Shown here: positions 36,649-45,745 of the stretch, in pieces
Layout: the number at the start of each line of letters is the position of its first letter
Position numbering within the stretch: position 1 is the stretch's first letter
Source of the DNA: Streptomyces sp. NBC_00775
Lineage (GTDB): Bacteria; Actinomycetota; Actinomycetes; Streptomycetales; Streptomycetaceae
Length of the DNA stretch: 64,000 nt
Direction: 5' to 3'
NCBI RefSeq assembly: GCF_036347135.1
Contig: NZ_CP108938.1
Coordinates: 3,472,001 to 3,536,000 of the forward strand
The notes under the pieces: generated by a model
The model's database searches: none
What the model saw: only the letters and a program-made list of their open reading frames with translations
What the model was told of the DNA's origin: nothing
Program-made: the position numbers and the translations under genes

Positions 36649-38082
36649 TCAGCCCCGCACCGCCGCCAGCCGATGCACGGCCCCGAGCGGGATGCTCAGC
36701 CAGTCCGGCCGGTGCCGGGCCTCGTACACGGCCTCGTACACCGCCTTGTCCGCCTCGAACGCCCGCATCGGCACCGGATGACACCACGGATCGGCACCCC
36801 CGGCCTCGGCGTAACCGGCGATGAACGCGCGGCGGTTGCGCACCATCCAGGCGTCCGCACGCCGGATGTGGCGCAGCCGGAGCCCGGGAGCCGGCTCGGC
36901 GGACCGGCGCCGCACGGCGGCGAGCCCGGCCCGCGCGGCGTAGTCGAAGGAGCGCAGCATGCCCGCGACATCCCGCAGGACGTGCTGAGGAGCGGCACGC
37001 TCGGCAGCGGAGCGCTCCGGCTCCCCCTCGAAGTCGATCAGCCGCCAGCCGTCCGCCGTAGGCAGCGCCTGACCGAGGTGCAGGTCGCCGTGGACGCGCT
37101 GCGCGAAGACGGGGCAGCCGCGTCCGGCGTGGCGTGCGTAGTCGTCGTAGAGCGCGCTGATCCTGGAGCGGTAGCGGTCGAGGGCGGGCACCTCGTCGAC
37201 GGCCAGGCCGAGTCGGCGGTTCATGAGCCGGGCCTCCTCGGCGGCTTCCCCCGGTGTGACCCGGGTCCGCGGGAAGGCGTCGGCGAGCACGGTGTGCACC
37301 TCGGCGACGGCCTGGCCGAGGGCGCGTGCCCGCGAGGTGAAGCCGCCGGTGGCGGGGACGGTGGTGCCGGTTCCGTCGACGCAGTCGCCGACCTGTCGTA
37401 CGGCGGTCTGCCAGCCGTCCGCCTCGACGGGCAGGAACTCCTCGAAGAGGCCCAGCACCAGGCCCTCGCCGCCGGGGGCGTCGGTGTACAGCGTCCCGTG
37501 CAGTGCGGGTGTGCGGGTGCAGTGCCGCTCGGTGAGGGCGCGCAGGGCCTCCACCTCCAGGTGGGGTCCTGGCTCGGGGCGCCGGTAGATCTTGAACAGC
37601 AGCCGGTCGCCGTACACCACAGCGCTGTTGCTCTGGTCGGCGGTCAGCAGGCGGGGTACGAGACCGACGGGCAGGGGGTGCGGGGAGGTCGGTTCCAGAC
37701 GAGGTCCGCCGCGCGGCTCCCGCACGGCCAGGGAGCGCAGCAGCACCCCCATCAGCGCGGGGTCCTCCGTCGCCTCGTAAACCGTCCAGCCCTGCCAGCG
37801 TCCCTCGGGCACGGTGGCGATGGCCGCGCCCGCGAGCCGCTCCGGCAGCTCGGGGCACAGCCCGAGGAACAGCTGGTAGAGCTGCTCGGTGCCGTTCCGG
37901 TGCCGGGCGCGGAGCACCGCGTGGACCAGGACGGGCGCGTCGTCGTGGACGACCGAGACCACGACAGGCCGTATGTCGTCCAGAGGGCCGCCCGCGTCGC
38001 CGTACCAGCGGCGGGTGCGCAGCCAGGGGGTCAGCACGGGCAGCAGCGGTTCGAGCACGGGTTCCGCGACGGCGACACTCAT
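36649..38082 (-). CDS. mak: Maltokinase (Pep2/Mak)
   Basis: The 477-residue enzyme phosphorylates maltose to maltose-1-phosphate with ATP, feeding the GlgE pathway. The aminoglycoside-kinase-like fold is visible as FAQRVHGDLHLGQALPT with the catalytic Asp, then WRLIDFEGEP with the metal Asp, plus an N-terminal mak cap domain (LRTRRWYGDAGG). ATG 38082 overlaps the glgE stop (ATGA), so translation is coupled. In many Streptomyces a trehalose synthase lies between glgE and this gene and supplies its maltose; here it is missing, so maltose must come from another locus or another enzyme. Confidence 0.93.
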   Translation of the reverse strand: MSVAVAEPVLEPLLPVLTPWLRTRRWYGDAGGPLDDIRPVVVSVVHDDAPVLVHAVLRARHRNGTEQLYQLFLGLCPELPERLAGAAIATVPEGRWQGWTVYEATEDPALMGVLLRSLAVREPRGGPRLEPTSPHPLPVGLVPRLLTADQSNSAVVYGDRLLFKIYRRPEPGPHLEVEALRALTERHCTRTPALHGTLYTDAPGGEGLVLGLFEEFLPVEADGWQTAVRQVGDCVDGTGTTVPATGGFTSRARALGQAVAEVHTVLADAFPRTRVTPGEAAEEARLMNRRLGLAVDEVPALDRYRSRISALYDDYARHAGRGCPVFAQRVHGDLHLGQALPTADGWRLIDFEGEPERSAAERAAPQHVLRDVAGMLRSFDYAARAGLAAVRRRSAEPAPGLRLRHIRRADAWMVRNRRAFIAGYAEAGGADPWCHPVPMRAFEADKAVYEAVYEARHRPDWLSIPLGAVHRLAAVRG

Positions 38083-40109
38083 GACGCCTCCCGGGGTCCG
38101 AGCGGAACCAGCAGGTGCGCGGGCGCCACCCCGGGTTCCAGTCGTACGTAGGCGTGGCGGCCCCAGGTGTGGATCTCGCCGGTGAGTTCGTCGCGCACCT
38201 TCAGCGAGCCGTCCTCGGGCAGGCCGAGCGCGGCCAGGTCGAAGGTGACCGTGGTCTCGCTGGTGTGGTGCGGGTCGAGGTTGACGACGGCGAGGACCGT
38301 GTCGGCGGAACCGTCCGGCCGTACCAACTGCTTGGAATAGGCCAGCACTTGGTCGTGGTCGGTGTGGTGGAAGCGCAGGTTGCGCAGTTCCTGGAGGGCC
38401 GGGTGGGCGCGGCGCAGCTGGTTGAGGCGGGTGATCAGCGGGGCGATGCTGGTGCCCGCCGCCTCGGCCGCCACCCAGTCGCGCGGTCGGAGTTCGTACT
38501 TCTCGGAGTGCCGGTAGTCCTCGGTGCCCGCCGCCAGGACGTCGTTCTCGCACAGCTCGTACCCGGCGTAGACCCCCCAGGTGGGCGCGAGGGTCGCGGC
38601 GAGCACGGCCCGGGTCTCGAAGGCGGGCCTGCCGCCGTCCTGGAGGTAGCCGTGCAGGATGTCCGGGGTGTTGACGAAGAGGTTGGGGCGCAGGAAGTCG
38701 GCGCTGCCCAGGGCGAGTTCGCTCGCGTACTCGGTCAGCTCCCGTTTGTCGTTCTTCCAGGTGAAGTAGGTGTACGACTGCTGGAAGCCGGCCTGGGCGA
38801 GGGCGTGCACCATGGCGCGGCGGGTGAACGCCTCGGCCAGGAACACCACATCGGGGTCGGTCAGGCCGATGTCGCCGATGACCCGCTCCCAGAAGGAGAC
38901 CGGCTTGGTGTGCGGGTTGTCGACGCGGAAGATGCGTACGCCCTGGTCCATCCAGTGGCGCAGCAGCCGCAGCGTCTCCTCGACCAGGCCTTCGAAGTCC
39001 GTCTCGAAGGAGAGGGGATGGATGTCCTCGTACTTCTTCGGCGGGTTCTCGGCGGTGGCGAGTGTGCCGTCAGCGCGCCGGGTGAACCACTCGGGGTGCC
39101 CGGCCGTCCAGGGGTGGTCGGGCGAGCACTGCAACGCGAAGTCGAGGGCGACCTCCAGGCCCAGTTCCCCCGCCCTGGCGACAAACTTGCGGAAGTCGTC
39201 CAGGGTGCCGAGGTCCGGGTGCACGGCGTCGTGCCCGCCCTCGGCCGAGCCGATGGCCCAGGGCGAGCCCACGTCGTGGGGCCCGGCGGTGAGTGTGTTG
39301 TCCGGGCCCTTGCGGTGGGTGTGCCCGATGGGGTGCACCGGTGGCAGGTACACCACGTCGAACCCCATCTCCGCGAGGGCGGGCAGCCGTCGCGCGGCCG
39401 TCTCGAAGGTGCCGCTGACGGGCGGCTCGCCGGGCCGGAGCACCGCGCCCTCCGAGCGCGGGAACATCTCGTACCAGGAGCCGACGAGGGCCCGTCGCCG
39501 CTCGACGAGCAGGGGCAACGGCCGGGAGACGGTGACCAGTTCACGCAGTGGATGGCGTTCCAGCGCGGCGACCACCGCACGGCCGGTGGTCGCTTCGAGC
39601 CGGCGCAGGGAGGGGCTCGCTTCGTCGCGGAGCGCCCCGGCCACTGCCGTCACCGCCTCCCGGCGGTCCTTGTCCGGGATGCCGAGGGCGGCCCGCTCGT
39701 GCAGCAGGGCCCCCTCCGCGAGCGTCAGCTCGACATCGACCCCGGCGGGAATCCTCAGGTGCGCGTCGCGGCGCCAGGTGGCGACCGGGTCGGCCCAGGC
39801 CTCGACGGTGTACGTCCACAGCCCCGGGCGGCCGGGGCCGACGACGACCGCGGCCTCCCAGCGGTCGGCGTCGGCGTCGACGAGGGCCATCGGGGTCCAG
39901 GGGCCCCGCCGTCCGGCCGCGTCGTACAGGACCACGTTGGCGCCGACCTCCCCGGCGCCCTCGCGGAAGACGACGGCGCTGATGGTGAGGGTCTCGCCGC
40001 GCACCGCCTTGGCGGGCACCGCGCCGCCGCGCACCTGGGGGCGGATGTCCCTGATGGGGATGCGCTCCTCGGTCGTCGGGTGGGCCCGCGACGGCACGAC
40101 GGCGGTCAT
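38079..40109 (-). CDS. glgE: Alpha-1,4-glucan:maltose-1-phosphate maltosyltransferase GlgE
   Basis: This 676-residue GH13 enzyme extends alpha-1,4-glucan by transferring maltosyl units from maltose-1-phosphate and releasing phosphate. Recognisable elements are an N-terminal immunoglobulin-like domain, GIPDKDRREAV helical segment, GSWYEMFPRSEG, VYLPPVHPIGHTHRKGPDN, the nucleophile Asp397 in FRVDNPHTKP and acid Glu426 in FLAEAFTRR; these match the Streptomyces GlgE nucleophile and acid with a three-residue offset. It overlaps both neighbours by four bases (upstream PfpI gene and downstream mak), so the chain is one operon. A shift of the usual operon partners is notable. Confidence 0.98.
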   Translation of the reverse strand: MTAVVPSRAHPTTEERIPIRDIRPQVRGGAVPAKAVRGETLTISAVVFREGAGEVGANVVLYDAAGRRGPWTPMALVDADADRWEAAVVVGPGRPGLWTYTVEAWADPVATWRRDAHLRIPAGVDVELTLAEGALLHERAALGIPDKDRREAVTAVAGALRDEASPSLRRLEATTGRAVVAALERHPLRELVTVSRPLPLLVERRRALVGSWYEMFPRSEGAVLRPGEPPVSGTFETAARRLPALAEMGFDVVYLPPVHPIGHTHRKGPDNTLTAGPHDVGSPWAIGSAEGGHDAVHPDLGTLDDFRKFVARAGELGLEVALDFALQCSPDHPWTAGHPEWFTRRADGTLATAENPPKKYEDIHPLSFETDFEGLVEETLRLLRHWMDQGVRIFRVDNPHTKPVSFWERVIGDIGLTDPDVVFLAEAFTRRAMVHALAQAGFQQSYTYFTWKNDKRELTEYASELALGSADFLRPNLFVNTPDILHGYLQDGGRPAFETRAVLAATLAPTWGVYAGYELCENDVLAAGTEDYRHSEKYELRPRDWVAAEAAGTSIAPLITRLNQLRRAHPALQELRNLRFHHTDHDQVLAYSKQLVRPDGSADTVLAVVNLDPHHTSETTVTFDLAALGLPEDGSLKVRDELTGEIHTWGRHAYVRLEPGVAPAHLLVPLGPREAS

Positions 40110-40723
40110 GACCGGCTCCTCACCGGTGCGCGGGGTCCTGGGACGGCCGGCCTCTCCTTGTCCGCGATGAGGTCGATGATGGTGCGGGCGAACAGATGGC
40201 AGTGCTGGCCGGTGCGCGCGGTGACCAGGTCGTCATGGACGACGACGTCCTCATCCACGTACTCGCCGCCCATGTTGCGCAGATCGCCGAGCAGGTTGTT
40301 GTGGACCACCGCGCGCCGTCCGCGCACCAGGGAGGGCAGCGGTGCGGTCAGCCACATGCCGTGGCAGATGATGCCCTTGACGATGGCCGGGTCCTGGAAG
40401 GCGCGGCGCAGGAACGCCGACGCGGGCGGCAGTTCGGCGGGGTCCTCGGTGTAGCGGAGCCGGTCGGAGACCATCCCCGAGGGGACGATCACGGCGGAGA
40501 ACTCCTTGAGGGCGAACTCGTCGATGTCCTCGAAGGACTCGGAGACTTCGAAGGGCATCCGGTGCTCGTGCCCCTGGAAGGTCATGGAGTCCTGGCCCCA
40601 GAGCCGGGACAGGAAGTGGACCTCGGCGCCCTCCTCCGGGAAGCGGAACTGGTAGTAGAGAATCTCGGGCTCGTAGAAGTCGCTCTCCATCAGGACAGCG
40701 ATCTTGTGGCCGGAAAGCCGCAC
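40106..40723 (-). CDS. DJ-1/PfpI-family protein (class I glutamine amidotransferase-like)
   Basis: The 205-residue protein has the DJ-1/PfpI fold with the nucleophile-elbow Cys120 in GIICHGMW and the N-terminal acid in LMESDFYEPE. Family members act as proteases, chaperones, glyoxalase-III-like or deglycase enzymes, and which of these applies here is not visible. GTG 40723 was chosen for GGGAGG upstream. It begins 2 bases after the ThDP enzyme stop and overlaps glgE by four bases, which places it in the same transcript. It differs clearly from the Hsp31-like DJ-1 protein three genes upstream. Confidence 0.82.
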   Translation of the reverse strand: MRLSGHKIAVLMESDFYEPEILYYQFRFPEEGAEVHFLSRLWGQDSMTFQGHEHRMPFEVSESFEDIDEFALKEFSAVIVPSGMVSDRLRYTEDPAELPPASAFLRRAFQDPAIVKGIICHGMWLTAPLPSLVRGRRAVVHNNLLGDLRNMGGEYVDEDVVVHDDLVTARTGQHCHLFARTIIDLIADKERPAVPGPRAPVRSRS

Positions 40724-40725
40724 GG

Positions 40726-42402
40726 CTATTCCCTCCCCCTGCCGGTGACCAGGTCGATCAGGAACGGACCCTCGGTGCTCAGCGCCTCGGCGACCGCGGC
40801 CTGAACCTGGTCGGGCTTGTCGACGCGCACGGCGGGTACGCCGAGCGAGCGGGCGAGTCCGACGAAGTCGATGGCGGGCCGCGAGAGGTCGAAGATCTCC
40901 GGCTGCTCGTGGGCGGCGATCGCCTGCGACTTCCAGTACTCCTCGATGTTGAGTTCGAGGAGCTTGTAGCTGCTGTTGTTGCAGATCACGAACTTGGCGC
41001 CGATGCCGTGCCGGGCCGCCGTCCACAGCGCCTGGATGGTGTACATGGACCCGCCGTCGCCGGTGAAGCCCACGACCGTACGGTCCGGGAACGCGAGCTG
41101 GGCGCCGAGCGCGCCGGGGATACCGACGCCCAGGGAGCCGCCGCGCGTCTGGAACCAGTGGCCGGGGCGGTTCGGCGGCAGATGCCGTGAGACGTCGGGC
41201 GAGGCGGTGAGTGCCTCGTCGAACACCACGGCGTCCTCGGGGAGTTGGCGTGCCAGCTCCCGCAGAAAGGCCGTGGTCGGCAGGGCGGTCGGGGCGGTCG
41301 TCGCCTCGTCCACCTGCCTGGCCTCCTCGATCTCCCGCGCCCGTTCGACGGACCTGCGCCGCAGCCACTCGAACGCGCGGACCTGGCTCTCCTCGCTCAT
41401 CCGCGCCTGAAGTGCCGCGGTGAGCCCGGCGAGCGCCCGGCGGGGATCGGCCACCAGGCCCAGGTCGACGGGGAAGTTCTTGGCGATCGCGTCGCTGTCC
41501 AGGTCGATGTGGACGACCGGGGTGCCCTCGGCGAAGACGCCGTCGAGGACCGGATAGACCTCGGGCAGCGCATACGTCCCCACGATGAGCACGGCGTCGG
41601 CCGCCCCGGTGACGCGCCGGCTGGACTCACCGAACATATGGCCCAACTGCCCCGCGTAGGCGGGGTGTTCGGCAGGCAGGTTGACCTCGGCCCAGTCCGC
41701 GCCCCACACCTCGGCGCCCCACACCTCCGCCAGTCGCCCAAGCTCCTCCGCGGCCTGGGCGAAGTGGACACCGTCGCCGGCGACGACGATCGGGTGCTCG
41801 GCACCGGCGAGGAGTTCCGCCGCCCGGTCGAGGGCCGCCGCGTCGGGCGTGCTCCGCGTGACGGGGTACGACGTCGGCACGGCCGCCTCGGTGGTGTCCC
41901 GGTCCATCACGTCGGCGGGCAGCACCACCAGGACGGGGCCGTAGGGGGGCGTGCCCGCCACCTTGAACGCGCGGCGCAGGATCCGCAGTGTGGACTCCGG
42001 GTCCACCACCCGGGTGGCCCACTTGGTGACCGGCTCCGCCATGCCGACCAGGTCGGCGGCCATCTGCGCCTCCATGGCCTCGTAGCGCAGGCCCGACTCA
42101 CCGGCGAGCACGACCAGCGGGGCGTGGCCGCGCATGGCCTGGTAGAGCATGCCGATGCCGTTGCCGAGGCCGACGCCGGTGTGCAGCTGGCAGACGGTCG
42201 GCGTGCGGGTGGCCCGCGCATGGCCGTCCGCCATGCCGACGGCCGTGGCCTCCTGCAGCGCGAGGACGTATTCGAGCTCGGGGAAGTTGCGCAACTCGTC
42301 GAGAAAGCCCTGCTCGACCGTGCCGGGGTTGCCGAACATGTACCGGACCCCGTCGGCCCGCAGCTGTTCCAGGATCGCGACCCGCGCGGGCCTGCTGACC
42401 AT
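40726..42402 (-). CDS. Thiamine diphosphate-dependent decarboxylase/synthase
   Basis: This 558-residue enzyme has the three-domain layout of the acetolactate synthase/benzoylformate decarboxylase family. The cofactor-activating Glu51 lies in ALQEATAVGMADG, and the ThDP-metal motif runs from GDG at 448-450 to CNNSSYK. ATG 42402 opens the gene. Its substrate is unknown; the N-terminus FGNPGTVEQGFLDEL and no obvious flavin motif favour a benzoylformate-decarboxylase or oxoacid-type activity rather than acetolactate synthase. It lies between two DJ-1/PfpI genes at the head of the glgE operon, so a role in removing or recycling 2-oxo or aldehyde compounds is an inference. Confidence 0.85.
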   Translation of the reverse strand: MVSRPARVAILEQLRADGVRYMFGNPGTVEQGFLDELRNFPELEYVLALQEATAVGMADGHARATRTPTVCQLHTGVGLGNGIGMLYQAMRGHAPLVVLAGESGLRYEAMEAQMAADLVGMAEPVTKWATRVVDPESTLRILRRAFKVAGTPPYGPVLVVLPADVMDRDTTEAAVPTSYPVTRSTPDAAALDRAAELLAGAEHPIVVAGDGVHFAQAAEELGRLAEVWGAEVWGADWAEVNLPAEHPAYAGQLGHMFGESSRRVTGAADAVLIVGTYALPEVYPVLDGVFAEGTPVVHIDLDSDAIAKNFPVDLGLVADPRRALAGLTAALQARMSEESQVRAFEWLRRRSVERAREIEEARQVDEATTAPTALPTTAFLRELARQLPEDAVVFDEALTASPDVSRHLPPNRPGHWFQTRGGSLGVGIPGALGAQLAFPDRTVVGFTGDGGSMYTIQALWTAARHGIGAKFVICNNSSYKLLELNIEEYWKSQAIAAHEQPEIFDLSRPAIDFVGLARSLGVPAVRVDKPDQVQAAVAEALSTEGPFLIDLVTGRGRE

Positions 42403-42435
42403 GATGCGTCCACCTCTCGATGTGAACTTCGGTGC

Positions 42436-42482
42436 GGTGTACGTCAGTTGGCGTGCACATCAGTTCGCGTGCACGTCAGTTG
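42436..42482. repeat. Three 16-base tandem repeats in the DJ-1/ThDP gap
   Basis: The unit GCGTGCAC(A/G)TCAGTT(G/C) occurs three times in tandem at 42436-42482. The last copy ends in the DJ-1 gene's stop region. It has no obvious function and suggests slippage. Confidence 0.75.
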
Positions 42483-43315
42483 GCGGCCCGGAAGCCCCAC
42501 TGCCGCAGGCCGTTCTCCAGCACCTCGACGACCTTCTCGCCGGTGAGGTAGGAGTCGGGGGTCGAACGCCCGGTGATGAACGGGTAGTCGACGATGACCG
42601 ACGTCGTCTTCCCGAAGTTGCCGTGGAAGGCGCCGTCCGGGCCGGTCGCGTCCCGCAGGATGTACTCCAGCGGGTACGGCGGCGGGCCGATCACGAAGTC
42701 GGTGCCCATGAAGCCGGTGCCGTCCTTGTAGTCGTACTCGATGCAGTGCCCGGTGACGTGCTTGCCGCGGATGATGGAGACGCGGTCCTCCTGGTCACGG
42801 GCGAAGGCCAGCGCGGTCACCCCGTAGCACTCGGCGGCGATCGGCAGGTCGAGTGCGCGGAAGGCGAGGATCAGGTCGTGCACCCGCCAGTTGTTGGCGA
42901 GGTCCACGATCGGGCCGCTGCCGCCGACGATGAGCAGCGCGTCGTAGCGGCTCGCGATCTGCTCGCGGATCTGCTCCAGGCGGGTGTTGTACGCCTCCCA
43001 GTCGCGCAGGAAGTACGGCTTGCTGCGGTAAGGCCGGTCGGGCAGCCAGGACGACAGGTCGAGCGGGTCGTCGAGGCGGGCCGAGGTGTCGATCGCCCGG
43101 ACCTTGCCGGCCATCTCGGGCGTCGTGACCGAGCGGCCGAGGGGCGGGTCGATGTAGTCGGGGTCCATGCTCGGCGGCAGGGCCACGGGACGCTTTCCGG
43201 TCGGTGTGGCGAAGCTGACGTGATACCCGGCCTTGTCGAAGGTCTCCAGAGGGCCGATCAACTCTTCGCCCCAGTACCCGTATTCGGACAGGACGACGAG
43301 GATGCGCTTGCTCAT
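42476..43315 (-). CDS. Hsp31-like DJ-1/PfpI-family protein
   Basis: The 279-residue protein resembles the longer DJ-1/PfpI family. The nucleophile Cys163 is in AAECYGVTALAF with Glu162 before it, and MSKRILVVLSEYGYWGEELIGPLE provides the first strand and Glu. Such proteins include glyoxalase III (methylglyoxal to lactate) and redox chaperones. ATG 43315 opens the operon, and the ThDP gene follows 73 bases after its stop. Finding a pair of DJ-1-like proteins around a ThDP enzyme suggests handling of reactive aldehydes or 2-oxo acids beside alpha-glucan synthesis, an inference from context only. Confidence 0.85.
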   Translation of the reverse strand: MSKRILVVLSEYGYWGEELIGPLETFDKAGYHVSFATPTGKRPVALPPSMDPDYIDPPLGRSVTTPEMAGKVRAIDTSARLDDPLDLSSWLPDRPYRSKPYFLRDWEAYNTRLEQIREQIASRYDALLIVGGSGPIVDLANNWRVHDLILAFRALDLPIAAECYGVTALAFARDQEDRVSIIRGKHVTGHCIEYDYKDGTGFMGTDFVIGPPPYPLEYILRDATGPDGAFHGNFGKTTSVIVDYPFITGRSTPDSYLTGEKVVEVLENGLRQWGFRAAN

Positions 43316-43638
43316 GGGGATGTCCTCTCGTTCGGTTCGGTCCGCGAACCGTCGAACTCATGTCTACGTTCTGGGAGTTCGAAGCGACCAGGAGTGCAAG
43401 AGGTGATGGCCCCATATCGGCAAGTGGCCGGAAACACTTCCGTAAATAGGCCATTTGCCCCGCGCGCCGACGAGCCGGACGGGGGCGTACGGCGGCCGGT
43501 GCGCGGTTCGGGCGAAGGTCAGCCTGTGTGCGCGCCGACTTGGCGAGGTACGCCCGCCGTTGTGCGGGAGCCCGCTCCGGGCGGTGCCCGCGGCCAAGGA
43601 TGAAGTCGACTGTGTGCCGACCGAAAGGATCCCCAGCC
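43316..43638. promoter_or_regulatory. 323-base divergent promoter region with long palindrome
   Basis: It separates the DJ-1/ThDP/glgE operon from a SnoaL-like gene. GGCAAGTGGCC (43419-43429) and GGCCATTTGCC (43449-43459) are complementary at 10 of 11 positions with a 19-base spacer, and AAGTG...CACTT words lie inside. It sits about 105 bases from the DJ-1 start, where a regulator could control both genes. The rest shows no gene; the flank beside the SnoaL gene is G/C-rich. Confidence 0.5.
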
Positions 43639-44100
43639 ATGCCCGACACCCCGAGCGCGCACCTGAGCCCCCGCGAGGTCCTGGCCGCCTACCACCAGGC
43701 GATCGTCGAGGCGGACCCGGACGCCGTCGCCGAGCTGTACGCGGTCGACGCCGTCCACGAGTTCCCGTTCCTGTTCCCCGGAGTCACCGACTACCACGGC
43801 CGTGAGGAGGTCCGGGCCGGCTACCGGGCCGCCTGGGAGCAGAGCCCCGCGCGGACGGAGAAGGTCGTCGAGGTCGCCGTCCACGAGGGCCGGGACCCCG
43901 AACTCCTCACCGCGGAGCGGCTCTTCGAGGGGACGATCTCCACGACGGGGAAGACCTTTTCCGTGCCGAGCATCCTGGTCCTGCGGGTCCGGCACGGCCT
44001 GATCGTCCACGCGCGCGACTACATGGACGGCCTCGGCACGGCCAAGGCCATGGGCGCCCTGGAGTGGGTGGTGAGCGCCCTGGAGTCGGGCGACGAGTAG
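43639..44100 (+). CDS. SnoaL-like NTF2-fold protein
   Basis: The 153-residue protein has the NTF2-like alpha+beta fold: VLAAYHQAIVEADPDAVAELYAVDAVHEFPF and YHGREEVRAGYRAAW are the usual helix-strand pattern, with RHGLIVHARDYMDG near the end. The family includes polyketide cyclases and small isomerases as well as non-catalytic binders. ATG 43639 follows AAAGGA. It is divergent from the DJ-1 operon and is followed by a strong hairpin. Two more NTF2-fold genes occur within 5 kb on the minus strand. Confidence 0.85.
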   Translation: MPDTPSAHLSPREVLAAYHQAIVEADPDAVAELYAVDAVHEFPFLFPGVTDYHGREEVRAGYRAAWEQSPARTEKVVEVAVHEGRDPELLTAERLFEGTISTTGKTFSVPSILVLRVRHGLIVHARDYMDGLGTAKAMGALEWVVSALESGDE

Positions 44101-44121
44101 GCAGCCCCCGCAGGGAAACGT

Positions 44122-44161
44122 CCGCACCGGGCGGAACACCTTGGTGTTCCGCCCGGTGCGG
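44122..44161. terminator. Bidirectional terminator after the SnoaL gene
   Basis: A perfect 19-base stem (44122-44140 and 44143-44161, starting CCGCACCGGG) has a 2-base loop in the sequence, folding as CACC-TT-GGTG. It lies between convergent genes ending at 44100 and 44188. Confidence 0.9.
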
Positions 44162-44187
44162 ACGTATGGACGTGTCTCGTGGACGGG

Positions 44188-45696
44188 CTAGGAGGTGGCC
44201 CCCGTGGCGTGCGGCTCGTCCAGCGAGGGCTCGATGACCTCACGTACGGGCGCGCTCTGCGCGGCGGAAGAGCCGGCCGCCGATCCGGCCGCGGCCGGTC
44301 GCGTACGCGTCGCCAGCCAGCCGACGACCGCGCCCAGGGCGATCAGCGCGGCGGCCACGAGGAAGCCGAGCCGGAAGCCGGCGGTGAGCGCGGAGTCGTC
44401 CACCGGGCCGTCGGCGATCCGATTGGTCCGCCAGGTCGCCACGGAGGCGAGGATGGCGAGACCCAGGGCACCACCGATCTGCTGGCACATGTTGATCATG
44501 CCGCCGGCGATACCGGAGCGCTCCGGCTCGACGCCCGAGACGGACGACACCACGAGCGCCGTGAAGGCGAACCCGCTGCCGACCGCGAGCAGGAGTCCCG
44601 GCCCGAGGATGCTCTTCAGGAACGATCCGTCCGTGGACAGCTGCGCGAACCACAGGAAGGACGCGGCGGTCAGGCCGAGACCGATGACCAGGACGGTGAA
44701 GATGTGCATCCGCCCCATCAGCCGGCCGACGACCACCTGGGAGGTGATCACCTGGCCCACCGCGATCGGCAGGAAGCACAGACCGGCGGCGATCGGGCCG
44801 TAGTTCAGCACCCGTTGCACATAGATGGTGACGAAGAAGGTCATCGCCACCGCGCCCGCGGAGAACATCAGCATGATGACGTTCGCGGCGGTGAGCCCGC
44901 GCACCTTGAAGATGCTGAAGTCGACGACGGGTTCGGGCACGTTGAGCTCGGTGATCACGAAGACGGTGAGCAGCACCGCGGCGGCGGCCAGCGAGATACC
45001 GGCGCGCCCGTCCCAGCCGTGCTCGCCGATCCGCACGAATCCGTAGATCAGCGCCGACAGACCGGCGGTCACGGTGATCGCGCCCAGCGCGTCGAAGTGC
45101 CGTACGTTGCCGGTGCGTTCGGTCTCGGTGAGCAGGCGTACGCCGACCAGCGCGGCGCCGAGCGTCAGGGGCACGTTGATCCAGAAGACCCACTCCCAGC
45201 CCAGGGCGTCGGTGATCACACCGCCGAGCACCACGCCGGTCGCACCACCGGCGGCGGCGACGGCGCCCCACAGGCCCATCGCCCTGTTGCGCTCCCGGTC
45301 CTCCGGGAAGGTCACGACGACCAGGGAGAGGGCCGCGGGCGACATCAGCGCACCGCCCAGGCCCTGCGCCGCGCGCGCCGCGATGAGCTGGGTACTGGTG
45401 TCCGACATTCCGCAGGCGAGGGAGGCGAGGCCGAACAGGGTCAGGCCCGCCAGGAAGATCCTCTTGCGGCCGAACAGGTCGGCCGCCCGCCCGCCCAGGA
45501 GCAGGAAGCCGCCGAAGGTCAGCATGTAGGCGTCGACAACCCACTGCAGACCGTCCTGGGTGAACCCCAGCGGGGCTTGCATCGACGGCAGTGCGATGTT
45601 GACGACGCTGATGTCCAGGATTACCACGAACTGCGCTATGGCCAGCAGGGCGAAGACACCCCAGCGCCGGTCGATTACCGATTTCACGGCTGTCAT
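44188..45696 (-). CDS. DHA2-type MFS drug or metabolite exporter
   Basis: The 502-residue protein has 14 predicted membrane spans, with LDISVVNIALPSM in span 1, GGRAADLFGRKRIFLAG in loop 2-3 and GAVAAAGGATGVVLGGVITD with the antiporter motif C in span 5. This is the QacA/EmrB family of proton antiporters. A polar C-terminal tail of about 45 residues follows. ATG 45696 leads the gene, and the F420-oxidoreductase-like gene ends just upstream at 45746. It may export the product of the adjacent redox and cyclase enzymes, or a toxin, but no regulator is beside it. Confidence 0.93.
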   Translation of the reverse strand: MTAVKSVIDRRWGVFALLAIAQFVVILDISVVNIALPSMQAPLGFTQDGLQWVVDAYMLTFGGFLLLGGRAADLFGRKRIFLAGLTLFGLASLACGMSDTSTQLIAARAAQGLGGALMSPAALSLVVVTFPEDRERNRAMGLWGAVAAAGGATGVVLGGVITDALGWEWVFWINVPLTLGAALVGVRLLTETERTGNVRHFDALGAITVTAGLSALIYGFVRIGEHGWDGRAGISLAAAAVLLTVFVITELNVPEPVVDFSIFKVRGLTAANVIMLMFSAGAVAMTFFVTIYVQRVLNYGPIAAGLCFLPIAVGQVITSQVVVGRLMGRMHIFTVLVIGLGLTAASFLWFAQLSTDGSFLKSILGPGLLLAVGSGFAFTALVVSSVSGVEPERSGIAGGMINMCQQIGGALGLAILASVATWRTNRIADGPVDDSALTAGFRLGFLVAAALIALGAVVGWLATRTRPAAAGSAAGSSAAQSAPVREVIEPSLDEPHATGATS

Positions 45697-45745
45697 ACGC
45701 TCCTCGAATTCTGAACTCTGCCCGGTGGGACGGGGCCGCCTTCCG

